Counted from the stretch's first letter, positions 17,411-26,000 are shown. The stretch: 64,000 bases of DNA from Methanocalculus taiwanensis (GCF_024372745.1 NZ_VOTZ01000012.1:1-64000), one strand, 5' to 3'. Notes: generated from the sequence alone by a model not told the origin. Numbers and translations: made by a program.

Positions 17411-17631
17411 GCGGTCTTGAAACATCAGTTGCCGGAGCGAACCCCCAGTTCCTTGAGATTGAGAAACGGCTTGACGCAATTGAGAAGAAGATCGAATTTG
17501 CAGACGCAGAGATTGCCCAGAGGGTGGGCAGGAAGATCGGACGTGACATCGGCATCCTCTATGGCCTTGTAGCAGGGCTCATCGTCTTCATCATGCTGCT
17601 TATGCTCCTTCCGAAAATTAGTATGCTCTAA
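16894..17631 (+). CDS. MtrA-MtrG fusion protein
   Basis: A 245-aa protein in the place where mtrG normally stands (order E-D-C-B-A-F-G-H). Residues 1-174 are a near-perfect copy of the MtrA corrinoid domain, including the cobalt ligand His85. Residues about 178-245 are not MtrA-like: [18 protein letters not shown], then [18 protein letters not shown] and a final membrane segment are MtrG. No separate mtrG is present, so this gene most likely supplies MtrG with a second corrinoid domain. It would be automatically named mtrA. The fusion follows from the 532-bp repeat. Confidence 0.9.
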   Translation: MAEKKSPASGWPTVKGDFHSGDANSCVAVVTMGSHLDEAGICASGAALCGSCKTENLGLEKIIANIIANPNIRFVLACGTEVKGHLSGQSLEALHKGGVSGGKIVGAEGAIPFIENLDDAAIKRFQEQVEYVNIMETEDVGKINAKIAELTGRDPGAFAADPMIVEVKEAGGGGLETSVAGANPQFLEIEKRLDAIEKKIEFADAEIAQRVGRKIGRDIGILYGLVAGLIVFIMLLMLLPKISML

Positions 17632-17647
17632 GTGAGGTGTTCCAACT

Positions 17648-18670
17648 ATGTTCAGGTTTGAGAAAGAACAGACCGTTCTCGACTTTAATGGAATCAAGAT
17701 CGGTGGACAGCCAGGCGAATACCCAAGGGTACTCGGCGCATCCATCTTTTATAACAAGCACGAGACCGTGCTTGACGATCACACAGGAAAGATTGACAAA
17801 GCAAAGGCAGAAGCGCTCTGGAACCGCTGTATGGAGTTGTACGATATCACCGGCAACCCATACTTCATCCAGATCATCGCCGAATATGGCGAGGCATTCG
17901 AGAGCTACTTCAGCTGGTTTGACAGTATCGACAACAAGACCCCCTTCCTGATGGACTCATCAGCACCGGCAGCACTTGCCCATGCATGCGAGTATGTCAC
18001 GGAAGTAGGCCTTGCAGACCGTGCAATCTACAACTCAATCAACGGTTCGATCCCGCAGGAGAACATTGATGCACTCGCTGCTTCAGATGTTAACTCCGCA
18101 ATCGTCCTCGCCTTCAATCCCGGTGACCCTTCAGTTCCCGGACGTGAGAAGGTGCTCGTTGAGGGTGGCGTTGCAGGTCAGGCAAAGGGTATGCTCCAGA
18201 TCGCAGAAGAGGCAGGTATCACCCGCCCGATCCTCGACACAGCAGCAACCCCACTCGGCCTTGGATCAGGCGGCTCCTTCCGTGAGATCCTTGCATGCAA
18301 GGCGATCCATGGTCTTCCGACCGGTGGTGCTTACCACAACATGACTGTGTCATGGACCTGGCTGAAACGCTGGAGAAAGAGCGTCCTTGAAGAGCAGTAC
18401 AAAGGAAAAGATGTACTCCTCGAACAGATGGGACACCACCACTTCGGCGGATTCCAGGGAATCAAGCAGGCCGCATGGTCAAGCCCCGATATCGGGTGCA
18501 ATATCATGGCAATGACTCTTGGTGCCGACTTAATTATGTTCGGTCCAATCGAGAACTGCGAGGGTGCAGCAACTGCAACCGCATTCACCGACATCGTGCT
18601 TGCTGAAGCATGCCGCGAACTCGGTGGAGACGTGCAGGAACCAAACCACCCCCTGAATAAACTCGTATAA
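17648..18670 (+). CDS. mtrH: Tetrahydromethanopterin S-methyltransferase subunit H
   Basis: A 340-aa MtrH, the peripheral methyltransferase that moves the methyl group from methyl-tetrahydromethanopterin to the corrinoid of MtrA. Recognised by the start MFRFEKEQTVLDFNGIKIGG, TPFLMDSSAPAALAHACEY and NSINGSIPQENIDAL, with a barrel-type fold. It is somewhat longer than typical family members. GAGGTG lies about 10 bp before the ATG. It is the last gene of the mtr operon and is followed by a strong terminator. Confidence 0.98.
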   Translation: MFRFEKEQTVLDFNGIKIGGQPGEYPRVLGASIFYNKHETVLDDHTGKIDKAKAEALWNRCMELYDITGNPYFIQIIAEYGEAFESYFSWFDSIDNKTPFLMDSSAPAALAHACEYVTEVGLADRAIYNSINGSIPQENIDALAASDVNSAIVLAFNPGDPSVPGREKVLVEGGVAGQAKGMLQIAEEAGITRPILDTAATPLGLGSGGSFREILACKAIHGLPTGGAYHNMTVSWTWLKRWRKSVLEEQYKGKDVLLEQMGHHHFGGFQGIKQAAWSSPDIGCNIMAMTLGADLIMFGPIENCEGAATATAFTDIVLAEACRELGGDVQEPNHPLNKLV

Positions 18671-18683
18671 ATCGAGGATCAGT

Positions 18684-18709
18684 GGTGGTGGGAAAAACCA
18701 CCTTTTTTT
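18684..18709 (+). terminator. Terminator behind mtrH
   Basis: Hairpin GGTGGT/ACCACC (18684-18702, loop GGGAAAA) followed at once by seven T (18703-18709). It reaches the stop codon of the convergent radical SAM gene. Confidence 0.75.
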
Positions 18710-20012
18710 ATTTCCCGTACCGAAGAAGGCATTCGGTTGCTCTTCTGATATCAGATCCCTGTTTCCGTACTTCCGCAAGATAGAGATCAAATGTCCGATC
18801 ATCGGCCATTGAAAGTACCGGCTTGTTGAGATCGGCATGGAGCATCAGATCAAAGGCACGCGCTTCTGCAACAGACAGTCCAAGAGCCTTATATTCTCCC
18901 GTATGAGGCATATAGACAGGGTTTTCATGTTGGGGTGTGGAGAGGACAAGATCTGCAAGCGGCGTTTTAGGAATCGGCTCTGCCGCACTTACAAAAACAT
19001 CGTCAAGTGAGAGCTCTTCGATCAGATCTTTGGTCTTCTGATAGTCATCTTGGGATTCGCCGGGATATCCCACAATAAAACTCCCCGCAACCTTCAGCCC
19101 ATGGTCACGGCAGCGGCGCACGGCATCCCTCACCTGATCAACATCTGCCCCTTTCCGCATCTTTCTGAGAATGGCTTCACTGCCTGACTCAATCCCAAAA
19201 AAGACCCAGCCGATGGTATAGTCACGGATTGCATCAAGCACCTCGTCAGTGATGCAATCCACCCGGATATCCGGGGAGGAGAGATTCTTCCTTCCCATAA
19301 TCCCGGCAATCCCACTGAGCAGATCAACAAAAGCAGGGACATTCATCTTCCCCTGCTCAGAGGCATAGAGCGATCCGGTTCCCCCGGAGATGGAGACACG
19401 ATTCGCCCCGGCATCCCTGAATGCCTGCACTTCAATGAGAATAGCCTCAATACTCCGGCTTCTGATCTCCTGCCCGAAGTACCGGGGCACCTGGCAGAAG
19501 CCGCATCCGCCGATACAGCCACGGTGCGTTTCAATATATACATTCGCACCCCTGATATTCTGTTTCCCGATATCAGAAGGTATCAGGGGAAGAGGACGCT
19601 CCATTGGCGCTGGAGAAGATGGACCGGTAGTGACCATCCTCCCTTCTTCCATATAGGCAATCCCCTGCATTTCGGGTGAGGGGCCATCACGAACCAGCCG
19701 TGGCGTGGTCACTTCACCCTCTCCAATAACAACTGCATCCGGGGATAATTCACCAAGTACCATAGCCGGATGCGAAGATACCGGACCACCGACATAACAC
19801 CTGCCGCCCCGCTTCTTATGTGACTCAATTACTTTTTTTATACGATCATCAAAGAGATGCTGGGTGGAATAGAGCGATAGAAGCAGGATTTCAGCAGTTG
19901 TATTTTCAATGAAATGCGATATGGAAACATCATGTCCCTGCTCCCTGAGCACTCCGCCGATCACCATTGCGCCATAAGTGACGATATCCGGAGAGATGAC
20001 CTTGATCCTCAT
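18708..20012 (-). CDS. B12-binding/radical SAM protein, candidate McrA modification enzyme
   Basis: A 434-aa protein with an N-terminal cobalamin-binding-like domain (about 1-125; GGPVSSHPAM, VVIGEGE) and a radical SAM domain whose cluster motif is Cys166-x3-Cys170-x2-Cys173 (CIGGCGFC). SISGGTGSLYA and VFFGIESGSEAILRKM follow. This architecture is typical of radical SAM C-methylases. Known Mcr modifications include methylarginine and C-methylglutamine, both made by B12-dependent radical SAM enzymes. The position right behind mtr and near mcr supports such a role. It is not clearly Mmp10, so the glutamine methylase is the favoured guess. Convergent with mtrH. Confidence 0.75.
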   Translation of the reverse strand: MRIKVISPDIVTYGAMVIGGVLREQGHDVSISHFIENTTAEILLLSLYSTQHLFDDRIKKVIESHKKRGGRCYVGGPVSSHPAMVLGELSPDAVVIGEGEVTTPRLVRDGPSPEMQGIAYMEEGRMVTTGPSSPAPMERPLPLIPSDIGKQNIRGANVYIETHRGCIGGCGFCQVPRYFGQEIRSRSIEAILIEVQAFRDAGANRVSISGGTGSLYASEQGKMNVPAFVDLLSGIAGIMGRKNLSSPDIRVDCITDEVLDAIRDYTIGWVFFGIESGSEAILRKMRKGADVDQVRDAVRRCRDHGLKVAGSFIVGYPGESQDDYQKTKDLIEELSLDDVFVSAAEPIPKTPLADLVLSTPQHENPVYMPHTGEYKALGLSVAEARAFDLMLHADLNKPVLSMADDRTFDLYLAEVRKQGSDIRRATECLLRYGK

Positions 20013-20087
20013 GATATGGGATTATTTGAAAGGACACAAACATAAACAAACCGGGTTGTTAGTACAATCAATACCTTTTTGGCATTA

Positions 20088-20102
20088 TGCGCATATGAGT
20101 AC
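20088..20102 (+). promoter_or_regulatory. Shared 15-bp motif, copy 1
   Basis: TGCGCATATGAGTAC, ending 26 bp before the start of the first DUF5320 gene. The identical string occurs at 20486-20500 at nearly the same distance from the second. With the preceding bases it forms the palindrome TATGCGCATA. It is a likely operator, possibly for the DUF134 protein of the cluster. Confidence 0.5.
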
Positions 20103-20128
20103 TTATTACCAAAAACAGGTGATACACA

Positions 20129-20329
20129 ATGCCAGGATTTGATAGAACAGGACCCCGCGGTATGGGACCACTAACTGGACGGCGTTTGGGGCGCTGCGTT
20201 GCCATGGAACCTGACGTACAGGATGCAGTACAGACTGAAAGACAAATGCTAATCGGACGTGGAAGAGGCGGAGTCGCACGCGGAGGCGTTAGGGGATTTG
20301 GCAGGAGATGGACACAGAGACGGTTTTAA
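20129..20329 (+). CDS. Small DUF5320-type protein
   Basis: A 66-aa protein starting MPGFDRTGPRGMGPLTGR, the signature of the DUF5320 family of short Gly/Arg-rich proteins of unknown function. They are often found next to NifX- and MinD-like genes. The C-terminal half is Arg/Gly-rich. GGTGATAC precedes the ATG. It is a paralogue of the next gene, and even the leader sequence (CAGGTGATAC-ATGCCAGGATT region) is shared, pointing to a local duplication including the promoter. Confidence 0.75.
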   Translation: MPGFDRTGPRGMGPLTGRRLGRCVAMEPDVQDAVQTERQMLIGRGRGGVARGGVRGFGRRWTQRRF

Positions 20330-20485
20330 TATACCTCCAATTTTTCAGGGCAACCAAGAGGAACACAAGAGAACCATTCTGAGGAATCACTATTGATTGC
20401 CCTTTCACTCCCCTCTTCATAAACATAGAATGAAACCCAAAAGCTATGAGGTTTCATGAGTAAGACCACAATATTTAAGTATTTT

Positions 20486-20500
20486 TGCGCATATGAGTAC
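20486..20500 (+). promoter_or_regulatory. Shared 15-bp motif, copy 2
   Basis: TGCGCATATGAGTAC, identical to 20088-20102, ending 24 bp before the second DUF5320 gene. The TATA-like string ATATTTAAG at 20471-20479 lies just upstream, so a protein bound here would sit between the TATA box and the transcription start. Nothing else was found between 20330 and 20524. Confidence 0.5.
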
Positions 20501-20524
20501 ATATACCAAAACAGGTGATACATA

Positions 20525-20758
20525 ATGCCAGGATTAGATGGAACAGGACCCCAGGGTATGGGGCCAATGACCGGAAGGCGCATGGGGCGCTGTGTTGCCC
20601 CGGCACCTGACGCACAGAGTGCAGTACAGACTGAAAGACCAATTTACGGACTCGGAAGAGGCGGTCTGCCACGTGGATGCGGCAGAGGCTTTGGCGGAGG
20701 ACGTATGCGTGGAGGGAGATTCTTCCAGCCCGCAAACCAGACGGAGGTGCAAGAGTGA
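20525..20758 (+). CDS. Small DUF5320-type protein, second copy
   Basis: A 77-aa paralogue of the gene at 20129, starting MPGLDGTGPQGMGPMTGRR; the middle part (VQTERPIYGLGRGG) also matches. The C-terminal tail is longer. It overlaps the start of the NifX-like gene by 4 bp (GTGA), so the two are cotranscribed and probably translationally coupled. Function unknown. The family context suggests a partner or chaperone for an iron-sulfur or molybdenum protein. Confidence 0.78.
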   Translation: MPGLDGTGPQGMGPMTGRRMGRCVAPAPDAQSAVQTERPIYGLGRGGLPRGCGRGFGGGRMRGGRFFQPANQTEVQE

Positions 20759-21456
20759 AGATCGCAATCGCAATGGATGGAACAGAAGTATCGGCTCATT
20801 TTGGACATTGTCAGAAATATGCCATATTTTCTGTTGAGAACGACAAGGCTGTCAGGGGAGCAGATCTTAACAGCCCCGGACATGAACCCGGAAAACTTCC
20901 CCGCTTCCTTGCAGAACATGGTGCAAACCTTGTGATTGCAGGAGGCATGGGTCCACGGGCAATCGATCTCTTCCACCAGAATGGCATTGATGTCATCCTG
21001 GGGGTTTCCGGAGATGTCGATTCCGTAGCGGAGGCATATGTACGCGGAGATCTTACAGCCGGGGAGAGCACATGTCATCACGGACCTGAAGACGAATGCG
21101 GCCATGACGACAGAGAAGGAGCAATAATCTGCATTACAGCACAGGCTGCAGGCGTGGATGCACCCTTTGAAGAGCGGTTTGGACGTGCGCCTTACTTCAT
21201 CATTCTTAACCTGAAGACAGGAACAATTGAATCGGTTCAGAATGCGTTTGCCCAGGCATCAGGGGGCGTTGGTCCACGATCGGTTTCAACCGTTGTCGAC
21301 CATGGGGCACAGTATCTCATCACCGGACAGATGGGGGGCAATGCCGCAGAGGCGCTTGCTACAAGCGGGATTAAAGCCTACTCCTATCGCGGCGGCGGCA
21401 CGGTTGCTGATGCAGTGAAGGCATTTCTTGCCGGAAATCTCCCCTCAATCTCCTGA
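20755..21456 (+). CDS. Double NifX/NifB-like cofactor-binding protein
   Basis: A 233-aa protein with two tandem domains of the dinitrogenase iron-molybdenum cofactor family (about 1-105 and 120-233). Each has an AHFGHC- or ERFGRAPYF-type N-terminal motif and a Gly-rich GGMGPRAIDL- or GQMGGNAAEAL-type helix. A Cys/His-rich linker (Cys107, His108, His109, Cys115, His117) could bind metal. The open frame extends upstream, but GTG 20755 behind GGAGGTG gives MKIAIAMDG, typical of the family. Related proteins include NifX and the orange protein of sulfate reducers, which binds a Mo-Cu cluster. Confidence 0.87.
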   Translation: MKIAIAMDGTEVSAHFGHCQKYAIFSVENDKAVRGADLNSPGHEPGKLPRFLAEHGANLVIAGGMGPRAIDLFHQNGIDVILGVSGDVDSVAEAYVRGDLTAGESTCHHGPEDECGHDDREGAIICITAQAAGVDAPFEERFGRAPYFIILNLKTGTIESVQNAFAQASGGVGPRSVSTVVDHGAQYLITGQMGGNAAEALATSGIKAYSYRGGGTVADAVKAFLAGNLPSIS

Positions 21457-21466
21457 TCCTTTGCTT

Positions 21467-22318
21467 ATGAAGATTGCAATCGCAAGCGGAAAAGGAGGAA
21501 CCGGCAAGAGCACAGTGGCAGCCAATCTTGCCTTTTCACTTGCACAGAGGCAGCCGGTTACCGTTGTCGACTGTGATGTTGAGGAGCCAAACATCCACCT
21601 TTTCTTTCCCGCACAATCAGAGGATCTCCCGGTAATGGTACAGATCCCTGAGATTGATTCTACACGGTGTACATACTGTGGAGCATGCGGGGAGTTCTGC
21701 CGGTTTGGGGCACTGACCATCTTTAAGGATCGCCACCTCTTTCTTCCAGAACTCTGCCACTCATGTGGAGGGTGTCTTCGGGTCTGCCCGATTGGAGCTA
21801 TCAATGAAATTGAGAGGCAGATTGGAGTGGTTCAGATCCGAAAACCCATTCCGGGACTCACCCTTATTACAGGCTTGTTACAGGAAGGGGAGGTTCAGGC
21901 GCCGCCTGTTATCAGGATGGCAAAGGATCAGGCAGAAGGGCATCCCCTCATCCTCTACGATGCTTCACCGGGAATTGCATGCCCCGTCATCGAGACACTT
22001 GATGGCGTGGATTATTGCATATTTGTGACCGAATCAACCCCATTCGGCATCCATGATCTCAGGCTCGCATACGGTGTTGCTGAGGAGCTTGGGATTCCTT
22101 CCGGTGTTGTGATAAACCGCAGTGATGGAGATGATGAAATAATCAGGGATTTCTGCACAGCACATTCACTACCAGTCCTTATGACTATTCCATTTGATAG
22201 GGAAATAGCTGCTATCCAGAACAAAGGAAACCTTATCGCGTGCGAACTTTCGGGATGGAAAGAGCAGTTCATTGAACTTTTTGATTCGGTGATCAAAACG
22301 ATGGAGGGAGTACAATGA
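21467..22318 (+). CDS. MinD-like ATPase with inserted ferredoxin domain, first copy
   Basis: A 283-aa P-loop ATPase of the MinD/Mrp superfamily. Deviant Walker A GKGGTGKST at 8-16 and VDCDVEEPN at 34-42. A two-cluster 4Fe-4S ferredoxin insert has Cys68/71/74/78 and Cys97/100/103/107, and YDASPGIACPV is the Walker B region. ATG 21467 is chosen over the upstream in-frame start, which would overlap the NifX-like gene. Such ATPases occur in pairs beside NifX-like proteins, for example in the orange protein cluster of Desulfovibrio. They probably load or transfer metal clusters. Confidence 0.88.
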   Translation: MKIAIASGKGGTGKSTVAANLAFSLAQRQPVTVVDCDVEEPNIHLFFPAQSEDLPVMVQIPEIDSTRCTYCGACGEFCRFGALTIFKDRHLFLPELCHSCGGCLRVCPIGAINEIERQIGVVQIRKPIPGLTLITGLLQEGEVQAPPVIRMAKDQAEGHPLILYDASPGIACPVIETLDGVDYCIFVTESTPFGIHDLRLAYGVAEELGIPSGVVINRSDGDDEIIRDFCTAHSLPVLMTIPFDREIAAIQNKGNLIACELSGWKEQFIELFDSVIKTMEGVQ

Positions 22319-23184
22319 TCAGGATTGCAGTGATCAGTGGGAAAGGGGGAACTGGGAAGACGATGGTGACCTGTGCACTCGCGGATACCAATACCAGGAA
22401 ACAGGTGCTGGCAGACTGCGATGTTGATGCAGCCAACCTCGAGCTCCTCCTCTCACCCACACATCTCACCACTGAGCCGTTTTCCGGTCTTGATGTCGCA
22501 CGAATCGATCCGGATCTCTGTATTGGGTGTGGAATCTGTGTCAACACCTGTGCATTCGGCGCTATAACGATGCACGATGAACGGGCGGAAGTACATCCTC
22601 TCCATTGTGAAGGATGCGGACTCTGCTGCTATATCTGTCCGGAAGGTGCAGCAATGATGGAAAAGAGGGTCTGCGGCGAGATCTATACCTCTTCAACAGA
22701 ATTTGGCCCGCTCGTTCATGCCCGTCTCTTCCCCGGCTCTGGCACATCCGGACTCCTCGTCCATGAAGTGAAGAAACGGGCACTCACTATCGATCCATCC
22801 GCAGAGGTGCTCCTCGTCGATGGACCCCCCGGGATCGGCTGTCCCCTTATCTCAACGATCAGCGGGATGAACGCAGTACTGATCGTCACCGAGCCCAGCG
22901 TTTCAGCCCTCCATGACTGCAAACGTCTTGTGACTGTCTGCCGGAGGTTTGACCTCTCTATTCTCCTGTTGATAAACCGGTTTGATCTCCTTGAAGAGAT
23001 TACCAGCGAAATCGAGGCATATGCAGAAGAAGAAGGAATCGCAACTGTTGGTAAGATCCCATTTGACAGTGCTGTTGTAACCGCAGTCAGGCAGGGCACC
23101 CCGATCACACGAACCGATAGTCCGGCTTCAAAAGTCATCTCGACAGTCTGGGACCAGATTAGATTCAAACTTGATATGCCATGA
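22315..23184 (+). CDS. MinD-like ATPase with inserted ferredoxin domain, second copy
   Basis: A 289-aa paralogue of the preceding gene, overlapping it by 4 bp (ATGA). Walker A GKGGTGKT (9-16), ferredoxin cysteines 69/72/75/79 and 98/101/104/108, and LLVDGPPGIGCPL as the Walker B region. The two proteins probably form a heterodimer, as inferred from their pairing. Its end overlaps the DUF134 gene by 4 bp, giving a tight four-gene unit NifX-MinD-MinD-DUF134 led by DUF5320. Confidence 0.88.
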   Translation: MIRIAVISGKGGTGKTMVTCALADTNTRKQVLADCDVDAANLELLLSPTHLTTEPFSGLDVARIDPDLCIGCGICVNTCAFGAITMHDERAEVHPLHCEGCGLCCYICPEGAAMMEKRVCGEIYTSSTEFGPLVHARLFPGSGTSGLLVHEVKKRALTIDPSAEVLLVDGPPGIGCPLISTISGMNAVLIVTEPSVSALHDCKRLVTVCRRFDLSILLLINRFDLLEEITSEIEAYAEEEGIATVGKIPFDSAVVTAVRQGTPITRTDSPASKVISTVWDQIRFKLDMP

Positions 23185-23549
23185 CACCACAACAGGACGG
23201 TAGAGGATGCTGCGGAAAGCGGCGTGGACGGCCACGAGTTGCCCGTATGATCGATGACGAGGGGCAATTCAGGTGTTTTGCACCGCTATGCGGAAACAGG
23301 ACGGTTCATGAGGAGCAGATTCTCCTTCTTCCCGAAGAGCTGGAGGTGCTGAGGCTTGTCGATCTCCTTGGCTTTGACCAGGAAGCGGCAGCCGCCACCA
23401 TCGGCATCTCCCGAAAAACCCTCTGGCGTGACCTCCATGAGGCACGGAGAAAAATTGCCGATGCACTGGTCTATGGCAAGACCATCCGGGTGCTTGGGTG
23501 TCTGCGCCGGGATGCAGAAGACTGTCCATCCGATATCCAAACAGAATAG
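23181..23549 (+). CDS. DUF134 (UPF0251) DNA-binding protein
   Basis: A 122-aa predicted regulator. The N-terminus CCGKRRGRPRVARMI is the family signature, and a helix-turn-helix similar to sigma-factor region 4 follows at about 52-95 (LPEELEVLRLVDLLGFDQEA, then AAATIGISRKTLWRDLHEAR). Members are regularly encoded with NifX- and MinD-like genes. It may bind the repeated motif in front of the two DUF5320 genes and so control its own cluster; this is inference. Confidence 0.85.
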   Translation: MTPQQDGRGCCGKRRGRPRVARMIDDEGQFRCFAPLCGNRTVHEEQILLLPEELEVLRLVDLLGFDQEAAAATIGISRKTLWRDLHEARRKIADALVYGKTIRVLGCLRRDAEDCPSDIQTE

Positions 23550-23721
23550 ATATGACACAGTATCTTCAGAACAACCTTTTATATGAAAATGCATGGAAAC
23601 ACCCATCATTTTCATCTTGTATTCCTGTTGCCCTTATGGACATCAGGGGTGTTTTTCCTCTCCTATTCCATACGATCATTCCGTCGAGAGAGTGATATAG
23701 CTGTATAACCAACTCTGATGC

Positions 23722-25923
23722 ATGCATCAGTACGGAGGCATATCAGAGGTATTCCCGGATTATTCAGTGATACGAGAGGAGATCAGATCAAAAAAACACG
23801 TTGACGTAGAAACGCTTTTTGGGGAGATGATTCTCCAGATCATCTTCCTCCGGAGAGTTGAGACTGATCCTGCGTTCCGATGGAATGTCTGCATCAAGAT
23901 CTCTTCAGATGAAAAATCATCTGATGCACTGCGCAAAACATTCACCAATGCCGCTTCCGTATCATCGGACTTTGTTGAAGAAGGTCTTCTCCGTCTCCGC
24001 ATGATGGAAAAGAACCCCGATGCCATCTGCTGCCTCTTTGCAGAAGAAAGCGATCTGCCAGTTCATTACTGGCAGACAAAAAGGGCAGGTTTTCTATACC
24101 AGACTATTGCATACCAGACTGCACTCCAGACCCAAACACCCGAAAAGCCAGGACTCCTGCACCCGATGGACAGGGTAATCATCAGCTCCTTCATGGAGGA
24201 GACAGAAGGGTATATGATTACAGCAGACATCAAAGAAAGCTCGGGTATAAAAAAATACACAGATATCATTACCGCTGTTGCATGCCGCTCTTTTCTGGCT
24301 TTATCATATGATGAGAGGGTCTCCATCCTGAACAGACGATATCCTGAGGATGGATGGGAGACGCTCATTCGGGGATTTATGATCTTTGAGCCGTCACAGC
24401 ATATGGTACTGGACGGAGCACGCTATTGTGCTGCAACACACCAGATTATTGCCGCACGAAGCCTGTACTCCCAGGCATGCTGCCATACTGATGACCCACA
24501 TATCAAACATCTCTCGTACAGGGAGATGGGGCTTATATCCCGGAATATCGGGGAGTATGAACGTGCATTTTCTGAGTTCCAGTCTGCTCTTGAAGCTGCC
24601 CGTGAGAGCCCGGAGGATGATTCCACAGTATTTCATGATGAGCTGATTTACCTCTGTGAAACCGCCGAGAAGCTTGGTTTATCAGAAGAGGGCAATACCA
24701 TCTTCGATAGGCTGATTTCAATTGCCCGAAACCTGAAAGGAGAAGAACGATCACGTCTCCTCATACAGATCGCATCATCATGCAGACGATCCGGGTGGTT
24801 TGATCGGGAATATGCATTAATCGAGGATCTGATCGGGGAGGATGAATGCAGCGACCATATCTTATCCCGTCTGGATACACTGAACCGGGCGATGAGAAGA
24901 GACGGCAGCTTCGATACGGCCCTGCTTCTTGATCTGGAGGCAGGAGCTGGAGCAGAATACACCGCCCTCCGGGGTATCCTCGCATTTGGCGCATTCCAGT
25001 TCGATGATGCATGTATATGGTTTAATACGTCAGTTACCATTAAGAACACTCCTGAAGTACGCCTCTGGAGAGCAAGGGCGGCATGGTATGCCAATAAACC
25101 TTCTGTAGATTTATATTCCGCAAAAGACGATCTTCTTGAAACCCGTATCATATCCGCATTACTCAGGAAACAAACGATCCGGGAGGCAGCGAAATTGATA
25201 TACGAACGTGATGATGAGGAGAGCTATGATGCGATTCTTGTCATTTTAGAAGCGATGCAGGGGAAAAACACACCTTCAACCATCTCTTCTCTTGCCGAAT
25301 CAATCCAGAAAGAATCTCTGCCACAGGAAAACAAGAGGCGGATACTGAGAACAATTGGAAAAGTACTCTCCGAATGCGGTATCCCCGATGCAATCCCAAT
25401 CCTGAGGAAAGCCCTTAAGATGACGACAGTGAAAGAATCACGTGCCGAGGTCCTCTCTGAGATCGGATACTGGCACGAGACACAGGGGCAGGCAGCAAAG
25501 GCAGTAGAGGCATATATGCGGGCGATTATAATACACCAGCAATTCCCTGGTGGCTGGTTCGGGCTTGCCAGAGCATATGCACAGAATGGGGAGTACGATG
25601 CCGCAGAAGAGGCGATTAACTCTGCAATCAGGTATATGCCAGGAAAAGAAGAGTACCTGTCGTTTAGAGAATTGCTTCTGAATATGAACAGCACACACGG
25701 GCTTGACCCTGCAATGCAGCAACGGATTGATGAAGTTGACCACTGCTTCTTTACATGGGGAGGCGAAGTACCTTCATCATATGCGAATAGATACCAGGCA
25801 TTGATGAATTCAGATGGTACTGGAACTGTGCAGGAAAGCAGTGAACATGGGCTACCTCTGATGATGGCATCAGAAGAGGTGCTCAGGATACGAAACAGTG
25901 TAATCCAAGCACTTCAGCCATGA
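23722..25923 (+). CDS. TPR-repeat protein of unknown function
   Basis: A 733-aa soluble protein without signal peptide. Residues 1-260 show no domain I recognise. TPR-like repeats appear at about 265-340 (SYREMGLISRNIGEYERAF and following) and clearly at 573-650 (AEVLSEIGYWHETQGQAAK and WFGLARAYAQNGEYDAAEEA). The middle is helical and probably consists of degenerate repeats. A TATA-like GATATAGC at about 23692-23699 fits a leaderless start at 23722. Directly followed by the binding-protein gene on the same strand, so it may be the cytoplasmic scaffold of a three-gene system. Confidence 0.7.
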   Translation: MHQYGGISEVFPDYSVIREEIRSKKHVDVETLFGEMILQIIFLRRVETDPAFRWNVCIKISSDEKSSDALRKTFTNAASVSSDFVEEGLLRLRMMEKNPDAICCLFAEESDLPVHYWQTKRAGFLYQTIAYQTALQTQTPEKPGLLHPMDRVIISSFMEETEGYMITADIKESSGIKKYTDIITAVACRSFLALSYDERVSILNRRYPEDGWETLIRGFMIFEPSQHMVLDGARYCAATHQIIAARSLYSQACCHTDDPHIKHLSYREMGLISRNIGEYERAFSEFQSALEAARESPEDDSTVFHDELIYLCETAEKLGLSEEGNTIFDRLISIARNLKGEERSRLLIQIASSCRRSGWFDREYALIEDLIGEDECSDHILSRLDTLNRAMRRDGSFDTALLLDLEAGAGAEYTALRGILAFGAFQFDDACIWFNTSVTIKNTPEVRLWRARAAWYANKPSVDLYSAKDDLLETRIISALLRKQTIREAAKLIYERDDEESYDAILVILEAMQGKNTPSTISSLAESIQKESLPQENKRRILRTIGKVLSECGIPDAIPILRKALKMTTVKESRAEVLSEIGYWHETQGQAAKAVEAYMRAIIIHQQFPGGWFGLARAYAQNGEYDAAEEAINSAIRYMPGKEEYLSFRELLLNMNSTHGLDPAMQQRIDEVDHCFFTWGGEVPSSYANRYQALMNSDGTGTVQESSEHGLPLMMASEEVLRIRNSVIQALQP

Positions 25924-26000
25924 GATGAAAACTCGCTATTGCGAGGATCTGTATTGAAACTAAGGGCAATGATGCAACCCACCAGGGGATGTGAGGAGGA

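Noticed and set aside
16894-17631. Simple second copy of mtrA
   Set aside because: Only residues 1-174 match MtrA. The last 68 residues match MtrG and occupy its operon position, so a fusion is the better call.
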